A DNA stretch of 64,000 bases from Yoonia vestfoldensis. GTDB lineage: Bacteria > Pseudomonadota > Alphaproteobacteria > Rhodobacterales > Rhodobacteraceae. The stretch covers positions 310,001 to 374,000 of the forward strand of contig NZ_CP021431.1 of NCBI RefSeq assembly GCF_002158905.1. Reading direction: 5' to 3'. The notes below the pieces were generated by a model, which saw only the letters and a list, made by a program, of their open reading frames with translations, was not told the DNA's origin and did no database searches. Made by a program: the position numbers and the translations under genes. Shown here piece by piece: positions 1 through 8,281 of the stretch; position 1 is the stretch's first letter; the number at the start of each line of letters is the position of its first letter.

Positions 1-144
1 TTCCGAGGCCGCCCCGCAGGTCGCGGTTTTCTTGCGCTGTCGGACAAGGCCGATCAGATATTGGCATAATTCGGGCGTATCGCCGAAACGGAACGTGCCC
101 GCGCCGGGATAGATGTCTTGCAGGTCTTCGGTATCATCGGTCAT
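1..144 (-). CDS. ASCH domain protein (C-terminus cut by window edge)
   Basis: The minus-strand frame starts at the ATG at 144-142 and runs off the left edge, so only the first 48 residues are visible. They read MTDDTEDLQDIYPGAG, then TFRFGDTPELCQYL and GLVRQRKKTATCGA. The pattern of a short acidic start, TFxFGD and GKKTAT(C/S) is that of the ASCH fold (YqfB-like, RNA-binding or small-molecule amidohydrolase relatives). The exact role is unknown. It lies downstream of the YrbL-like gene on the same strand, 64 bp away, and may be cotranscribed with it. Confidence 0.7.
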   Translation of the reverse strand, partial: MTDDTEDLQDIYPGAGTFRFGDTPELCQYLIGLVRQRKKTATCGAASE

Positions 145-208
145 GGGTGTCTTTCGGGGCTGTCGCGATGGTCTGTTCTACGCTGTAACGCCTGGACAGC
201 CAAGCCAC

Positions 209-880
209 CTAGCTGGGCAGCGCGAATTGCCGCGCCTTTGGGTCCCAGCGCAGCCCGGTATTGCGGGCCAGCCGCTTGCAGCTGTCGTCCAGCCCGATCC
301 GGTTGGACCAGCGCGCCATCGACCGCACGGGGATTGCGTGGATATCGCCGAACCCGTCCACCAGGACGCATTCTTCGGGGCCGGGACCGGTGCCATTGTC
401 ACGATGGCCAAAGACGAAATTTGCGGGGTTCATGTCGCTGGCGCGGATGTCATTGGCATAGATACGGGCGATCGTGTCGTTCAACAGCGCCAGTTGCGCG
501 GGTGTCAGACTGCCTGCCTGCGCCTTGGCCCCCAGCGTTTCGCCAAGCCGGCCATCGGGCTGCATGACCCGTTCGGTGATGCAGCCCAGACCTTCATTCG
601 TGGGGGTAAAGCCGAACATATGGGCGATGGGCGCGTGAAAATCCGGCTCTGGATGGGTCAGCATGACGCGCAGATATTCGGCATATTCCTTGCGGATCTG
701 GCGCAGCCGGGTGCTGGGCAGCAGCCGGTCCATGATCCCGTTGAAATTATTGCGCCGCGGCATCGTGGTGGCGGGCCGCAGCACCTTGATCAATTTGGTC
801 GGATCAAGCGGATGCAGATAGACCGCGCGCTGCACGCCCTTTGCGACAAGATCCGAGGATCGAAGAACCATTGCACCCAT
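209..880 (-). CDS. YrbL-like (PhoP regulatory network) protein
   Basis: A 223-residue protein resembling the YrbL family, which has a degenerate small-kinase-like fold. The N-terminal half has AVYLHPLDPTKLIKVL, matching the YrbL pattern of a cysteine- or histidine-proline block followed by a hydrophobic strand and lysine. It continues with RKEYAEYLRV and a C-terminal DMNPANFVFG, which looks like the catalytic-loop remnant of protein-kinase-like folds, then VLVDGFGD in place of a DFG segment. The biochemical role of the family is not established. The start could also be the ATG three codons later (871). A TetR-type palindrome sits between plausible -35 and -10 boxes just upstream, so the gene is probably repressed by a TetR-family regulator not encoded here. 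Confidence 0.65.
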   Translation of the reverse strand: MGAMVLRSSDLVAKGVQRAVYLHPLDPTKLIKVLRPATTMPRRNNFNGIMDRLLPSTRLRQIRKEYAEYLRVMLTHPEPDFHAPIAHMFGFTPTNEGLGCITERVMQPDGRLGETLGAKAQAGSLTPAQLALLNDTIARIYANDIRASDMNPANFVFGHRDNGTGPGPEECVLVDGFGDIHAIPVRSMARWSNRIGLDDSCKRLARNTGLRWDPKARQFALPS

Positions 881-886
881 CGCCTG

Positions 887-916
887 TCTATATCTGAACC
901 GGTCGGTTCAGTGCAA
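887..916 (-). promoter_or_regulatory. Promoter with TetR-type operator for the YrbL-like gene
   Basis: Read on the minus strand, TTGCAC (916-911) and TATAGA (892-887) are spaced by 18 bp and resemble sigma-70 -35 and -10 boxes. The spacer holds a perfect inverted repeat, CTGAACCG-GT-CGGTTCAG (894-911 on the plus strand). Palindromes of the form TGAACCGnnCGGTTCA are typical TetR-family operators, and placing one in the spacer is the classic repression geometry. No TetR gene is in the window. Confidence 0.6.
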
Positions 917-949
917 GCGATGTAACGATTTTATGCCCGATTTGTGACG

Positions 950-1558
950 CTAGAATTCCACACCGATCTGCGCCTTGATGCCCGATCGGAACGGATGTTT
1001 GACCAGTTCCATCTCGGTCACCAGATCGGCCAATGCGATCAGATCCTCATGCGCGTTGCGCCCCGTCAGCACGACATGGGTCATCGGCGGTTTGTGGTCG
1101 CGCAGAAAGGCCACGACATCGCCGATGGCGACATAATCATAGCGGATCGCGATGTTGATTTCATCCAGCAGAACCATGGTATTGGTCTCGTCCAGGATCA
1201 GCTCTTTGGCCTTGGCCCAGGCAGCCTGCGCCATTTCGATATCGCGCGATTTATCCTGCGTTTCCCAGGTAAAGCCTTCGCCCATCGTGTGAAACGCGCA
1301 GATATCGCTGAATTTTGCCAGAATCAGATCGCGTTCCCCGGTGGACATGCCCCCTTTGATGAACTGGACGACGGCGCATTTCATATCATGCGCAATACAG
1401 CGAAAGATCATCCCGAAGGCCGCCGAGGATTTGCCCTTGCCCTTGCCGGTATGGACGATGACCAGACCTTTCTGGTCGGTCTTGGTCGCCATGATCTTGT
1501 CGCGGGCGGCCTTTTTCTTGGCCATTTTCATCGCGTGGCGGTCGGGGTCATCGGTCAT
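950..1558 (-). CDS. cobO: Cob(I)yrinic acid a,c-diamide adenosyltransferase
   Basis: A 202-residue ATP:corrinoid adenosyltransferase of the CobA/CobO/BtuR type. It transfers the 5'-deoxyadenosyl group of ATP to Co(I) corrinoid in the cytoplasm. The P-loop is HTGKGKGKSSAAFG (about residues 36-49), preceded by a basic N-terminal extension (MKMAKKKAARDK) usual for CobO. Further family blocks are VQFIKGG, TMGEGFTWETQDK, VLLDEINIAI and VVLTGRNA. It ends the minus-strand run hupE-cobW-GNAT-cobN-cobO, 21 bp after cobN, so it is probably translated from the same mRNA. Confidence 0.93.
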   Translation of the reverse strand: MTDDPDRHAMKMAKKKAARDKIMATKTDQKGLVIVHTGKGKGKSSAAFGMIFRCIAHDMKCAVVQFIKGGMSTGERDLILAKFSDICAFHTMGEGFTWETQDKSRDIEMAQAAWAKAKELILDETNTMVLLDEINIAIRYDYVAIGDVVAFLRDHKPPMTHVVLTGRNAHEDLIALADLVTEMELVKHPFRSGIKAQIGVEF

Positions 1559-1579
1559 TGGCTGTCTCCTTTGCGCAGA

Positions 1580-4500
1580 TCATAGCAGGCCCGCGATGCG
1601 CGCGCGCGCAGAATTCGAGGCGGGCTGCCACAGGTTGCGGTCAATCGCCTCTTGCAGGCGTTCGGCTATCTCGCGCAATGCGGGGGCATTGGCATCGGCG
1701 ATGAAGGTGCGGGTGGCGTCATCGGCCAGAAAGGCGGCCTCGACCAGGTCGAAATGGTGGTTGCGCACGGCCCCGGTAGTGGCGGCGAAAGCGAAAAGGT
1801 AATCGACCGTCGCCGCGATCTCGAAAGCACCTTTATAGCCGTGGCGTTTTACCCCTTCGATCCATTTGGGATTGACCACGCGCGACCGCACAACGCGGCC
1901 GATTTCATCATCCAGCGTGCGGATGACAGGGCGTTCGGGGCGGGAATGGTCATTGTGATAGATCGGCCGGTCGCGCCCTTGCAATGTGCTGACGGCGGCG
2001 GCGGCCCCGCCTTCGAATTGGTAGTAATCGTCGCTGTCCAGAATGTCGTGTTCGCGGTTGTCCTGATTTTGCACGATGGCGTCGACCTGGGACAGGCGCG
2101 CCTTGAAGGCGGCCTCGCGCCGGTCGCCGCTGGCCTTGGCACCGTAAGCATAGCTGCCCCAGGTCAGATAGGCGGCGGCGAAATCGGTTTTATCCGACCA
2201 GATCCTTTCGTCGATCAGCGCTTGCAGCCCCGCGCCATAAGCGCCGGGTTTGGACCCGAAGACGCGGGTGGGGTCCTCGCCCGCTTTGCTGCGCGCGGCG
2301 GCAGGGTTCAGATCGGCGGGCTCGTCGAGGTCCTGCACCGCGCGCGCGGCACTGTCGACCAGCGCGATCAGCTGCGGAAAAGCGTCACGGAAAAACCCCG
2401 AGATACGCAGGGTCACATCGACGCGCGGGCGGCCCAGCACGGATTGCGGCAGCACCTCGAACCCCGTCACACGCCGGTTGGCGCTGTCCCATGTCGGCTT
2501 GACGCCCATCAGCGCCAAGGCTTGCGCGATATCATCGCCGCCGGTGCGCATATTGGCGGTGCCCCAAGCGGTGACCAGCATGGCGCGCGGCCAGTCACCA
2601 TGGTCCTGAAGGTGCTTTTCGATCAGCAGGTTTGCCGATTTCCATCCCAAGGCCCAGGCCGTCGGTGTGGGCACGGCCCGGCTGTCGACACTGAAGAAAT
2701 TGCGCCCCGTGGGCAGCACATCAAGCCGCCCGCGTGTGGGCGCACCCGACGGGCCGGGGGGGACAAAATGGCCGGCAAGGGCGGTCAGCAGGGCCGATCC
2801 TTCGGCAGGGCCGCAAGCGCGGACCCTGGGCAGGATATCGTCGTGGATGGTTCGGAGAACGGCCTGCGCCGCGCCAGGGGTAAACCCCGGGACGCCCCGC
2901 CCGCCGTCCCGCACAAGCCGCTGCGACAGGTTTTCCAGCCGTTCGACGGTATCGCCATTGCTGCGCCATGTCGTGTCATCGGCCAATGCCTCGGGCTTTT
3001 CCGCCGCCGGGGCTGCCATATCACAATCCAGCGGGTCGATGCTCAGGCCAAGATCCGCAGCCAAGGCCCGCAGCAAGGATGCATTCTGCCCCTTGCCATC
3101 GCCACGCGGCACCCGGGCGAGGGCGATGGCCAGGTCCAGTTCCTGCTGGCCTGAGGGCGATTGGCCAAAGATATGCAGCCCGTCCCTGATCTGCGCCTCT
3201 TTCAAATCGCAAAGGTAGGCGTCGAGCTTGCCAAGATCGCCATCCTTGTCGCCGGTGAAACCCACATCCCGCGACAGCCCCGTCGCATCCGACAGCGACA
3301 GGATCTCGCGCCGCAGATGGGTCATGCGGCGCGGATCGACGCCTGCGGCCTCGTAATATTCATCAACCAAGGCTTCCAGATCGCGCATCGGCCCATAGCT
3401 TTCGGCGCGGGTCAGTGGCGGGGTCAGGTGGTCGATGATGACGGCGGACGTGCGCCGTTTGGCCTGTGTCCCTTCGCCCGGATCATTGACGATGAAAGGA
3501 TAGACATGCGGGGTGGGGCCAAAGACCGCCTCGGGCCAGCAGGTTTCCGACAGGGCGACGGATTTGCCGGGCAGCCATTCCAGATTGCCATGCTTGCCCA
3601 TGTGGACGATCGCATCGGCGCCCCAATGGTGCCGCAGCCAGAAATAGAAGGCGAGGTAATTATGCGGCGGGACCAGATCGGGGGAATGATAGGTATCGGC
3701 CGGGTCGATATTATAGCCGCGCGCGGGCTGCAGCCCTACGATCACATTGCCGAAAGCGTGGATGGAGAGCGCGAAACCTGCGCCGCTGGCGCGGCTTGCG
3801 GCCTCCGGCGGGGATATTTCGGCTCGGAAGAAAGGGTCGTCTTCGGGTTGACCCCAGCGGGTGGTGATCTGTTCCTTGATATCCCACGGCAGGGCGTCGA
3901 AATGCTGGCGGTATGTGTCGAGGGCGAGCAGCTCGCCGCCCGCTTTGTCGGCGCGGTCGGTCAGCCAGTTGGTGGGGCCTGCCATGATCTGCGCCATCAG
4001 CGCGGCGCTGTCGGCGGGTGGGGTGGTCTGGTAGCCCGCCTGCGCCAGCAGGTGCAGCGTGTGGATCGTGGCCGCAGGCGTGTCGAGGCCGACGCCATTG
4101 GCCAGACGTCCGTCCTTGTTGGGGTAATTGGCGAGGATCAGGGCGACTTTTTTATCCTTGGTGGGGGTTTGCCGCAGGCGTGCCCAGTTGCCGGTTAGCT
4201 GCGTGACGAAATCGACGCGGTCGCCGCGCGCCTGATAGGTGGCGATGGGGCATTCGGTGGCGTCGTCGAAAAACGCCTCGCCCTTGAAGCTGATCGCGCG
4301 CGACAGGATGCGCCCGTCAACTTCTGGCAGGGCCACGTTCATGGCGATGTCGCGCGCGGTCAGGCCGTGCAGGCCCTCGGCCCATGACGCCTCGGAGGCA
4401 CCCGACAGGATCACCTGAAAGATCGGCGCATTGTTGGCCAACAGCGGGTTTTGCGGGCTGTCGTCGCCGTCATGTGGGCTGCCCACCGCAAATGCGGTGC

Positions 4501-5290
4501 AGTTCAGGATCACATCGGGCGGGGCAATGGTGAACAGATGGTCCAGCGTTGCGGTGCTAACGGGGTCTTTCAGGCTGGCCACGAAAATGGGCAGCGGGTT
4601 CAGGCCGGCGCGCGACAGGCTGCGGGTCAGGCGGTTGATCGGGTTCAGCCCGCCGCCCTGCACCAAGGCGCGGTAGAAGATGATCGGCACGACGGGCGCG
4701 TCAGCGGTCCATGCCGCCTGTGCATTCGTCAGATCGGCGATGCCCGCCCCCGGCCAGTAGACGCCGGCGCGCAGCAAGGGGGCAGCGGCGGCGGGTTTTT
4801 CGGTGCTGTCCAGCATCGCCTTTGCATAGGCCAGCGCATTGATACTGTTCTGCGGCCCGCCTTCGACCAGATAGGACCAGAGCGCGTCGTAATCCGTGCC
4901 GCTGACGGTGGACAACCCGCGCAATTCGGGGTCGGGTTTATCGTCGCCAGGCAGGAACGCCACCGGCACGCCCGCATCATGCAGTCGCGCGGCATATTGG
5001 GTCAGGCCGTATTTCCAGTAGGCTGCACCACCCAGCACGCGGGCGATCACCAGACGCGATTTGGTGGCGCAATCGTCAAGATGCAGATCGACCGACATCG
5101 GATGTGCCAGATGCAGCATATTGGCCAGCCGCAAGGTAGGCGGGTTGGTCATTTCGGCCCGTGCTTCGGCCAGGGCGGCCAGTTCGGTATCGGCAGCAGA
5201 GATGATGACTACATCGGCAGGCGTCTGGCCCAGATCGACCGGTTCGGTCCCGTCCGAAATCGCACCGGGGGTGGCGGCGAGCAGGTGCAT
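1580..5290 (-). CDS. cobN: Cobaltochelatase subunit CobN
   Basis: The large (1236-residue) subunit of the aerobic ATP-dependent cobaltochelatase, which works with CobS and CobT to insert Co(II) into hydrogenobyrinic acid a,c-diamide. CobS and CobT are not in this window. The N-terminus MHLLAATPG is typical. Family blocks include NVIVGLQPARGYNIDP, VHMGKHGNLEWLPGKS, YPFIVNDPGEGTQAKRR and SYAYG. Length is close to the usual 1.2-1.3 thousand residues. Oddity: residues about 487-504 (FFRAEISPPEAASRASGAGF) are encoded by a copy of the dispersed repeat found elsewhere between genes here, which appears to have been added in frame between the conserved PEDDPFF and FALSIHAFGN blocks. Whether the insert affects activity is unknown. 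Confidence 0.95.
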   Translation of the reverse strand: MHLLAATPGAISDGTEPVDLGQTPADVVIISAADTELAALAEARAEMTNPPTLRLANMLHLAHPMSVDLHLDDCATKSRLVIARVLGGAAYWKYGLTQYAARLHDAGVPVAFLPGDDKPDPELRGLSTVSGTDYDALWSYLVEGGPQNSINALAYAKAMLDSTEKPAAAAPLLRAGVYWPGAGIADLTNAQAAWTADAPVVPIIFYRALVQGGGLNPINRLTRSLSRAGLNPLPIFVASLKDPVSTATLDHLFTIAPPDVILNCTAFAVGSPHDGDDSPQNPLLANNAPIFQVILSGASEASWAEGLHGLTARDIAMNVALPEVDGRILSRAISFKGEAFFDDATECPIATYQARGDRVDFVTQLTGNWARLRQTPTKDKKVALILANYPNKDGRLANGVGLDTPAATIHTLHLLAQAGYQTTPPADSAALMAQIMAGPTNWLTDRADKAGGELLALDTYRQHFDALPWDIKEQITTRWGQPEDDPFFRAEISPPEAASRASGAGFALSIHAFGNVIVGLQPARGYNIDPADTYHSPDLVPPHNYLAFYFWLRHHWGADAIVHMGKHGNLEWLPGKSVALSETCWPEAVFGPTPHVYPFIVNDPGEGTQAKRRTSAVIIDHLTPPLTRAESYGPMRDLEALVDEYYEAAGVDPRRMTHLRREILSLSDATGLSRDVGFTGDKDGDLGKLDAYLCDLKEAQIRDGLHIFGQSPSGQQELDLAIALARVPRGDGKGQNASLLRALAADLGLSIDPLDCDMAAPAAEKPEALADDTTWRSNGDTVERLENLSQRLVRDGGRGVPGFTPGAAQAVLRTIHDDILPRVRACGPAEGSALLTALAGHFVPPGPSGAPTRGRLDVLPTGRNFFSVDSRAVPTPTAWALGWKSANLLIEKHLQDHGDWPRAMLVTAWGTANMRTGGDDIAQALALMGVKPTWDSANRRVTGFEVLPQSVLGRPRVDVTLRISGFFRDAFPQLIALVDSAARAVQDLDEPADLNPAAARSKAGEDPTRVFGSKPGAYGAGLQALIDERIWSDKTDFAAAYLTWGSYAYGAKASGDRREAAFKARLSQVDAIVQNQDNREHDILDSDDYYQFEGGAAAAVSTLQGRDRPIYHNDHSRPERPVIRTLDDEIGRVVRSRVVNPKWIEGVKRHGYKGAFEIAATVDYLFAFAATTGAVRNHHFDLVEAAFLADDATRTFIADANAPALREIAERLQEAIDRNLWQPASNSARARIAGLL
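3780..3830 (+). repeat. Dispersed repeat copy inside cobN
   Basis: The stretch contains a small hairpin GCGCC-GCT-GGCGC (3780-3792), then the repeat core GCCTCCGGCGGGGATATTT (3801-3819) and CGGCTCGGAAG. The same core occurs outside genes at about 8127, 11748 and 20234. Here it lies antisense to cobN and is read through in frame as the peptide AEISPPEAA. It is the only copy found inside a coding region in the window. Confidence 0.8.
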
Positions 5291-5367
5291 CAGCTTTTGC
5301 CCTGTGCTAAGAGGCGGTCAAACACGAGGATAGACCCATGGATTACAACGCTGCAGGAGCACCGAAG

Positions 5368-5499
5368 ATGGCGAAAAAAGGCCCCAAGCACGAGGAACAC
5401 AACGCGCCGGGATCGAAGAAAAAGCCCTTTGGCGCGCGTCCCGACAAGGCCGAATTGCTGGCGCGGATGAAAAAGGCCGCCGAGGAAAAGAAGGGCTGA
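5368..5499 (+). CDS. Small basic conserved hypothetical protein
   Basis: A 43-residue frame encoding MAKKGPKHEEHNAPGSKKKP, then FGARPDKAELLARMKKAAEEKKG. It is very lysine-rich with an amphipathic C-terminal helix. The start at 5368 is chosen because AGGAG lies at 5352-5356, about 11 bases upstream. An in-frame ATG at 5338 would add ten residues (MDYNAAGAPK) but has a poorer ribosome site. Low-complexity basic peptides of this kind recur in Rhodobacterales genomes as I recall them, but the function is unknown; nucleic-acid or ribosome binding is only a guess. It is convergent with the GNAT gene, two bases apart, and divergent from cobN. Confidence 0.6.
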   Translation: MAKKGPKHEEHNAPGSKKKPFGARPDKAELLARMKKAAEEKKG

Positions 5500-5501
5500 G
5501 A

Positions 5502-5951
5502 TCACAGCCGCTTTTCCATGAAAACCGAACTGGCGATCTCTGGATAGTCGCCGAACGGTCCGCAAGGCGTGAACCCATGCCTTGCGTAAAGCCTGTGTGC
5601 TGCATGCAGGATGTTGCCGGTTTCCAGTTTCAGTAGCGGCAATGATAGGCTGCGCGCCTGATCCTCGATCTGGCGCAGGATTGCATCAGCGATACCTTTG
5701 CCGCGCGCAGTCTCATCCACGAACATCGACTTGATCTCGCCATAGCCGTCGCAGACCCGCAGCGCGCCGGTGCCCAGAATCGTGTCACCAATACGGCCGG
5801 TGTAGAAATGGATGTCGCTGGCCACCAGATCGTCGATGGACAGGTAGAAATTATCCTCTGGCGGGAACAGCGCCTGCATCAGCGCATGGCTTTGCTGTAG
5901 CAGGGCTGTGGCCTGCGCATCATGCGGATCTGTGATGCTGACGATGATCAT
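5502..5951 (-). CDS. GNAT family N-acetyltransferase
   Basis: A 149-residue single-domain GCN5-related acetyltransferase. The acetyl-CoA binding loop is ETARGKGIADAILRQIE (about residues 80-96), after the strand GEIKSMFVD. The C-terminal part has LKLETG and AHRLYARHGFTPCGPF, as in the PhnO/YsnE-like group that acetylates small amines or amino acids. The substrate cannot be told. Its ATG overlaps the cobW stop codon (ATGA), so it is translationally coupled to cobW and belongs to that operon. Confidence 0.85.
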   Translation of the reverse strand: MIIVSITDPHDAQATALLQQSHALMQALFPPEDNFYLSIDDLVASDIHFYTGRIGDTILGTGALRVCDGYGEIKSMFVDETARGKGIADAILRQIEDQARSLSLPLLKLETGNILHAAHRLYARHGFTPCGPFGDYPEIASSVFMEKRL

Positions 5952-7018
5952 GCTTGCAGGGCGGCGGTGATGGCGGATTGGTTCAGCCCGGCCTCGCCGA
6001 TCACGACAAGCCGGGTTTGCCGGGGGGCATCGCCGAAGGGCTGGTCGAAATAGGTTTCCACGCGGGGGCCGACGGCCTGCAGTGTCATTCGCATCGGTTT
6101 GCCCGTGATTGCGACGAAACCTTTCAGGCGCAGGATGTTATTGGCCTTGATCGCGGCGCTGACCTGGGCGGCAAAGGCTGCGGCATCGGCTACCTCGTCA
6201 CGGGTGACGATAAAGGATTCAAACTCGTCATGGCCGTGGTCATGGTGGTGATCGTCGTCGTGGTCATCCGCGTCATCATCATGGTGGTGATGGTGGTGGT
6301 GGATTTCGTGGCGGGATTCCAGATCAGCCTCTGCCCCGATCCCTTGGCCCAGCAGCACATCGACAGGCAGCGCACCCATGCTGGTTTTCACTACCTGCAC
6401 ACCGTCGCGGCTGTCGGTGCGCAATTGCGCGGCAAGGCTGTCGGCCTCGTCTGCCGTCAGCAGGTCGGTCTTGTTCACCACGATCATATCGGCGCAGGCG
6501 ATCTGGTCCTCGAAGAGTTCCGACAAAGGCGTTTCATGGTCGAGGTTGTCATCGGCGGCGCGCTGGGCATCGACGGCGGCGATGTTATGGGCGAATTGGC
6601 CGTCCTGCACGGCGCGGCCATCGACGACGGTGACAACGCCGTCCACGGTGACGCGGGTGGAAATGCCGGGCCAGTTGAAGGCGCGCACCAAGGGTTGCGG
6701 CAGGGCAAGCCCCGAGGTTTCGATCACGATATGATCGGGGGCGGGATTGCGCGCCAAAAGCGCCTCCATCGTGGGGATGAAATCATCGGCGACGGTGCAG
6801 CAGATGCAGCCGTTGGACAATTCCACGATATCATCCTTGGCGCAGACCTCGTCGCCGCAGCCTTTGAGGATGTCGCCATCCACGCCCAGATCACCGAATT
6901 CGTTGATGATCAGCGCGATGCGCTTGCCTTGGGCGTTTTGCAGCATGTGCCGGATCAGCGTGGTTTTGCCAGAGCCGAGAAAGCCGGTGACGATGGTGGC
7001 GGGGATTTTGGCGGGCAT
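5948..7018 (-). CDS. cobW: CobW-type metal GTPase
   Basis: A 356-residue G3E-family GTPase (COG0523), thought to deliver cobalt for cobalamin synthesis. The Walker A motif is GFLGSGKTT (residues 12-20), the metal-binding CxCC is SNGCICC (68-74), and the G4 motif is VNKTDLL (181-187). A histidine/aspartate-rich linker spans about 237-264, a usual metal-binding segment. The C-terminal CobW_C domain begins near 268. It lies 75 bp after hupE, and both are downstream of the cobalamin riboswitch, so B12 probably shuts off the pair. This context argues for cobalt rather than zinc as the metal. Confidence 0.93.
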   Translation of the reverse strand: MPAKIPATIVTGFLGSGKTTLIRHMLQNAQGKRIALIINEFGDLGVDGDILKGCGDEVCAKDDIVELSNGCICCTVADDFIPTMEALLARNPAPDHIVIETSGLALPQPLVRAFNWPGISTRVTVDGVVTVVDGRAVQDGQFAHNIAAVDAQRAADDNLDHETPLSELFEDQIACADMIVVNKTDLLTADEADSLAAQLRTDSRDGVQVVKTSMGALPVDVLLGQGIGAEADLESRHEIHHHHHHHDDDADDHDDDHHHDHGHDEFESFIVTRDEVADAAAFAAQVSAAIKANNILRLKGFVAITGKPMRMTLQAVGPRVETYFDQPFGDAPRQTRLVVIGEAGLNQSAITAALQA

Positions 7019-7093
7019 GGGGTATCCTTGGCGGCGGGGAACAGAAAAAGGGACGGCCCTTGCGGGCCGCCCGATAAATCGCGGAACGCGGCT

Positions 7094-7735
7094 TTAGCCG
7101 GTGATCGCAGAGACGATCGGCCCTTCGATGATTTCCAGCGCAAGGAACAGGCCGACGCCTGCGACCATCGCGCCACCCAGACGGGCGGTCATCGCGCTGG
7201 CGTCGACCGCGCCCAGTTTGCGCGTGGCCCAGCCTGCGCCGATGGCGATCAGATATTGGATCGCGCCCAGCCCGATCAGATAGCCGACCAGCACAGCGCC
7301 GCCGACGCCGCCTTCTTGTCCGGCAATCGACCCGCCGAAGGCAGAGCCGTGGAACAGGCCGAATGTCGCGAAGACCAGCAGCGCATTTGTCGTCGACAGG
7401 GTTTTGCCCGACAGGACGATCCCGCCGATGACCAGAAGCGACAGCACGATCACGGTTTCAGCGAGCGGCAGGGCGATCCCCGCATACATCAGGCCACAGC
7501 CCGCCAGCATCGCGCCGATATAGGCGGCAGGCGTCAGCAGACGGTTGGCGGTAAAGGTTGCAGCGATGCCCATCGCCGCGACAAAGAACAAATGGTCAAA
7601 GCCCAGCACCGGATGGCCGACGCCCGACAGCAGCCCATGGGTGAAGGTTTCCATTGGCAAGCCACCCAGCGGGTGATGCGCAAGGGCTGGCGATGCCGCA
7701 AGGCTGAGGCCTGCGATGGTCAGAAGTTTTTTCAT
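7094..7735 (-). CDS. hupE: HupE/UreJ-family metal permease (probable cobalt importer)
   Basis: A 213-residue membrane protein with a signal peptide (MKKLLTIAGLSLAASPALA), a mature N-terminus HHPLGG, and the family motif GVGHPVLGFDHL (about residues 40-51), followed by about six membrane segments. HupE/UreJ proteins carry nickel or cobalt. The cobalamin riboswitch directly upstream and cobW downstream point to cobalt here. The ATG at 7735 is preceded by AAAGGGGAC. The open frame extends far upstream but that part is the riboswitch, so it is not coding. Confidence 0.88.
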   Translation of the reverse strand: MKKLLTIAGLSLAASPALAHHPLGGLPMETFTHGLLSGVGHPVLGFDHLFFVAAMGIAATFTANRLLTPAAYIGAMLAGCGLMYAGIALPLAETVIVLSLLVIGGIVLSGKTLSTTNALLVFATFGLFHGSAFGGSIAGQEGGVGGAVLVGYLIGLGAIQYLIAIGAGWATRKLGAVDASAMTARLGGAMVAGVGLFLALEIIEGPIVSAITG

Positions 7736-7857
7736 TTTCGTCCCCTTTGGATCGACTAAAGGGGGGATTTCATGGGAAGCACGACCCTCCGGCCAATGCA
7801 GAACCCCCACGGAACACCCCGTCCGTTGTTGTTGGCCGAGGCGGTCGCCCCGGTGCA

Positions 7858-8055
7858 TGGCTGGTCTCCTGGCTTGCGGGTCGATGCGCCTTGTTGCCTT
7901 CCCGGGCGGACCCAGTGGCGTTTCAACAAGGCACTCTCCGCATACAGTCGCGGGGGCGGCTGTGGCTTGGCATCTCCCTGACAGGATCGGTGCGTCCACA
8001 TTCCCATTTGATCCCCTGACGCTGCGCGCCGTGCGGGGAACCATGCCTGTCCGTT
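7858..8055 (-). ncRNA. Cobalamin riboswitch upstream of hupE
   Basis: Read on the minus strand, the order of conserved elements is that of the AdoCbl riboswitch: GGTTCCCC ... GGGGATCAAATGGGAATGTGG, then GCCGCCCCCGCGACTGT, GCCACTG, GGGAAGGC and finally the B12 box AAGCCAGGAGACCAGCC (about 7878-7862). It ends about 125 bp before the hupE ATG. B12 binding would reduce expression of hupE-cobW and possibly of the downstream GNAT, cobN and cobO genes. The outer boundaries are approximate. Confidence 0.93.
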
Positions 8056-8111
8056 GTGCCTGCATCGGCGGCCCGCGGTCAAGGCCGTAAACCGACGTTG
8101 ACAGGGCCAAT

Positions 8112-8160
8112 AGCGCCTCCGGCGCTGCCTCCGGCGGGGATATTTTGGCTCCAAAGAGGG
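8112..8160 (+). repeat. Dispersed repeat copy upstream of smc
   Basis: A hairpin AGCGCC-TCC-GGCGCT (8112-8126) is followed at once by the core GCCTCCGGCGGGGATATTTT and GGCTCCAAAGAGGG. It is the same composite (small hairpin plus core) as in cobN and before cobI. It lies between the riboswitch and the smc promoter region. Confidence 0.8.
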
Positions 8161-8281
8161 GAATTTCACAATATCTTGTGGATAAAAGGCTGCAAATGAC
8201 CTGATCTAGACAGGTTTCGTTGACTCGCACCCGTGTCAGGCGTCAGGCTTTCTGGCAGCGGAGAATCAAGGGCAGCGGATA

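Noticed and set aside
1652..4198. Long plus-strand open frames opposite cobN
   Set aside because: They are antisense to a gene with clear family motifs throughout, with composition explained by high GC third positions.
5954..7759. 601-codon plus-strand frame opposite cobW and hupE
   Set aside because: It is the complement of two recognised genes; its protein has no domain pattern and is rich in repeats from the reverse His/Asp stretch.
8166..8215. Short palindromes CACAA-TATC-TTGTG and ACCTG-ATCTAGA-CAGGT before smc
   Set aside because: Arms of 5 bp occur by chance at this frequency; no support for a regulator site.
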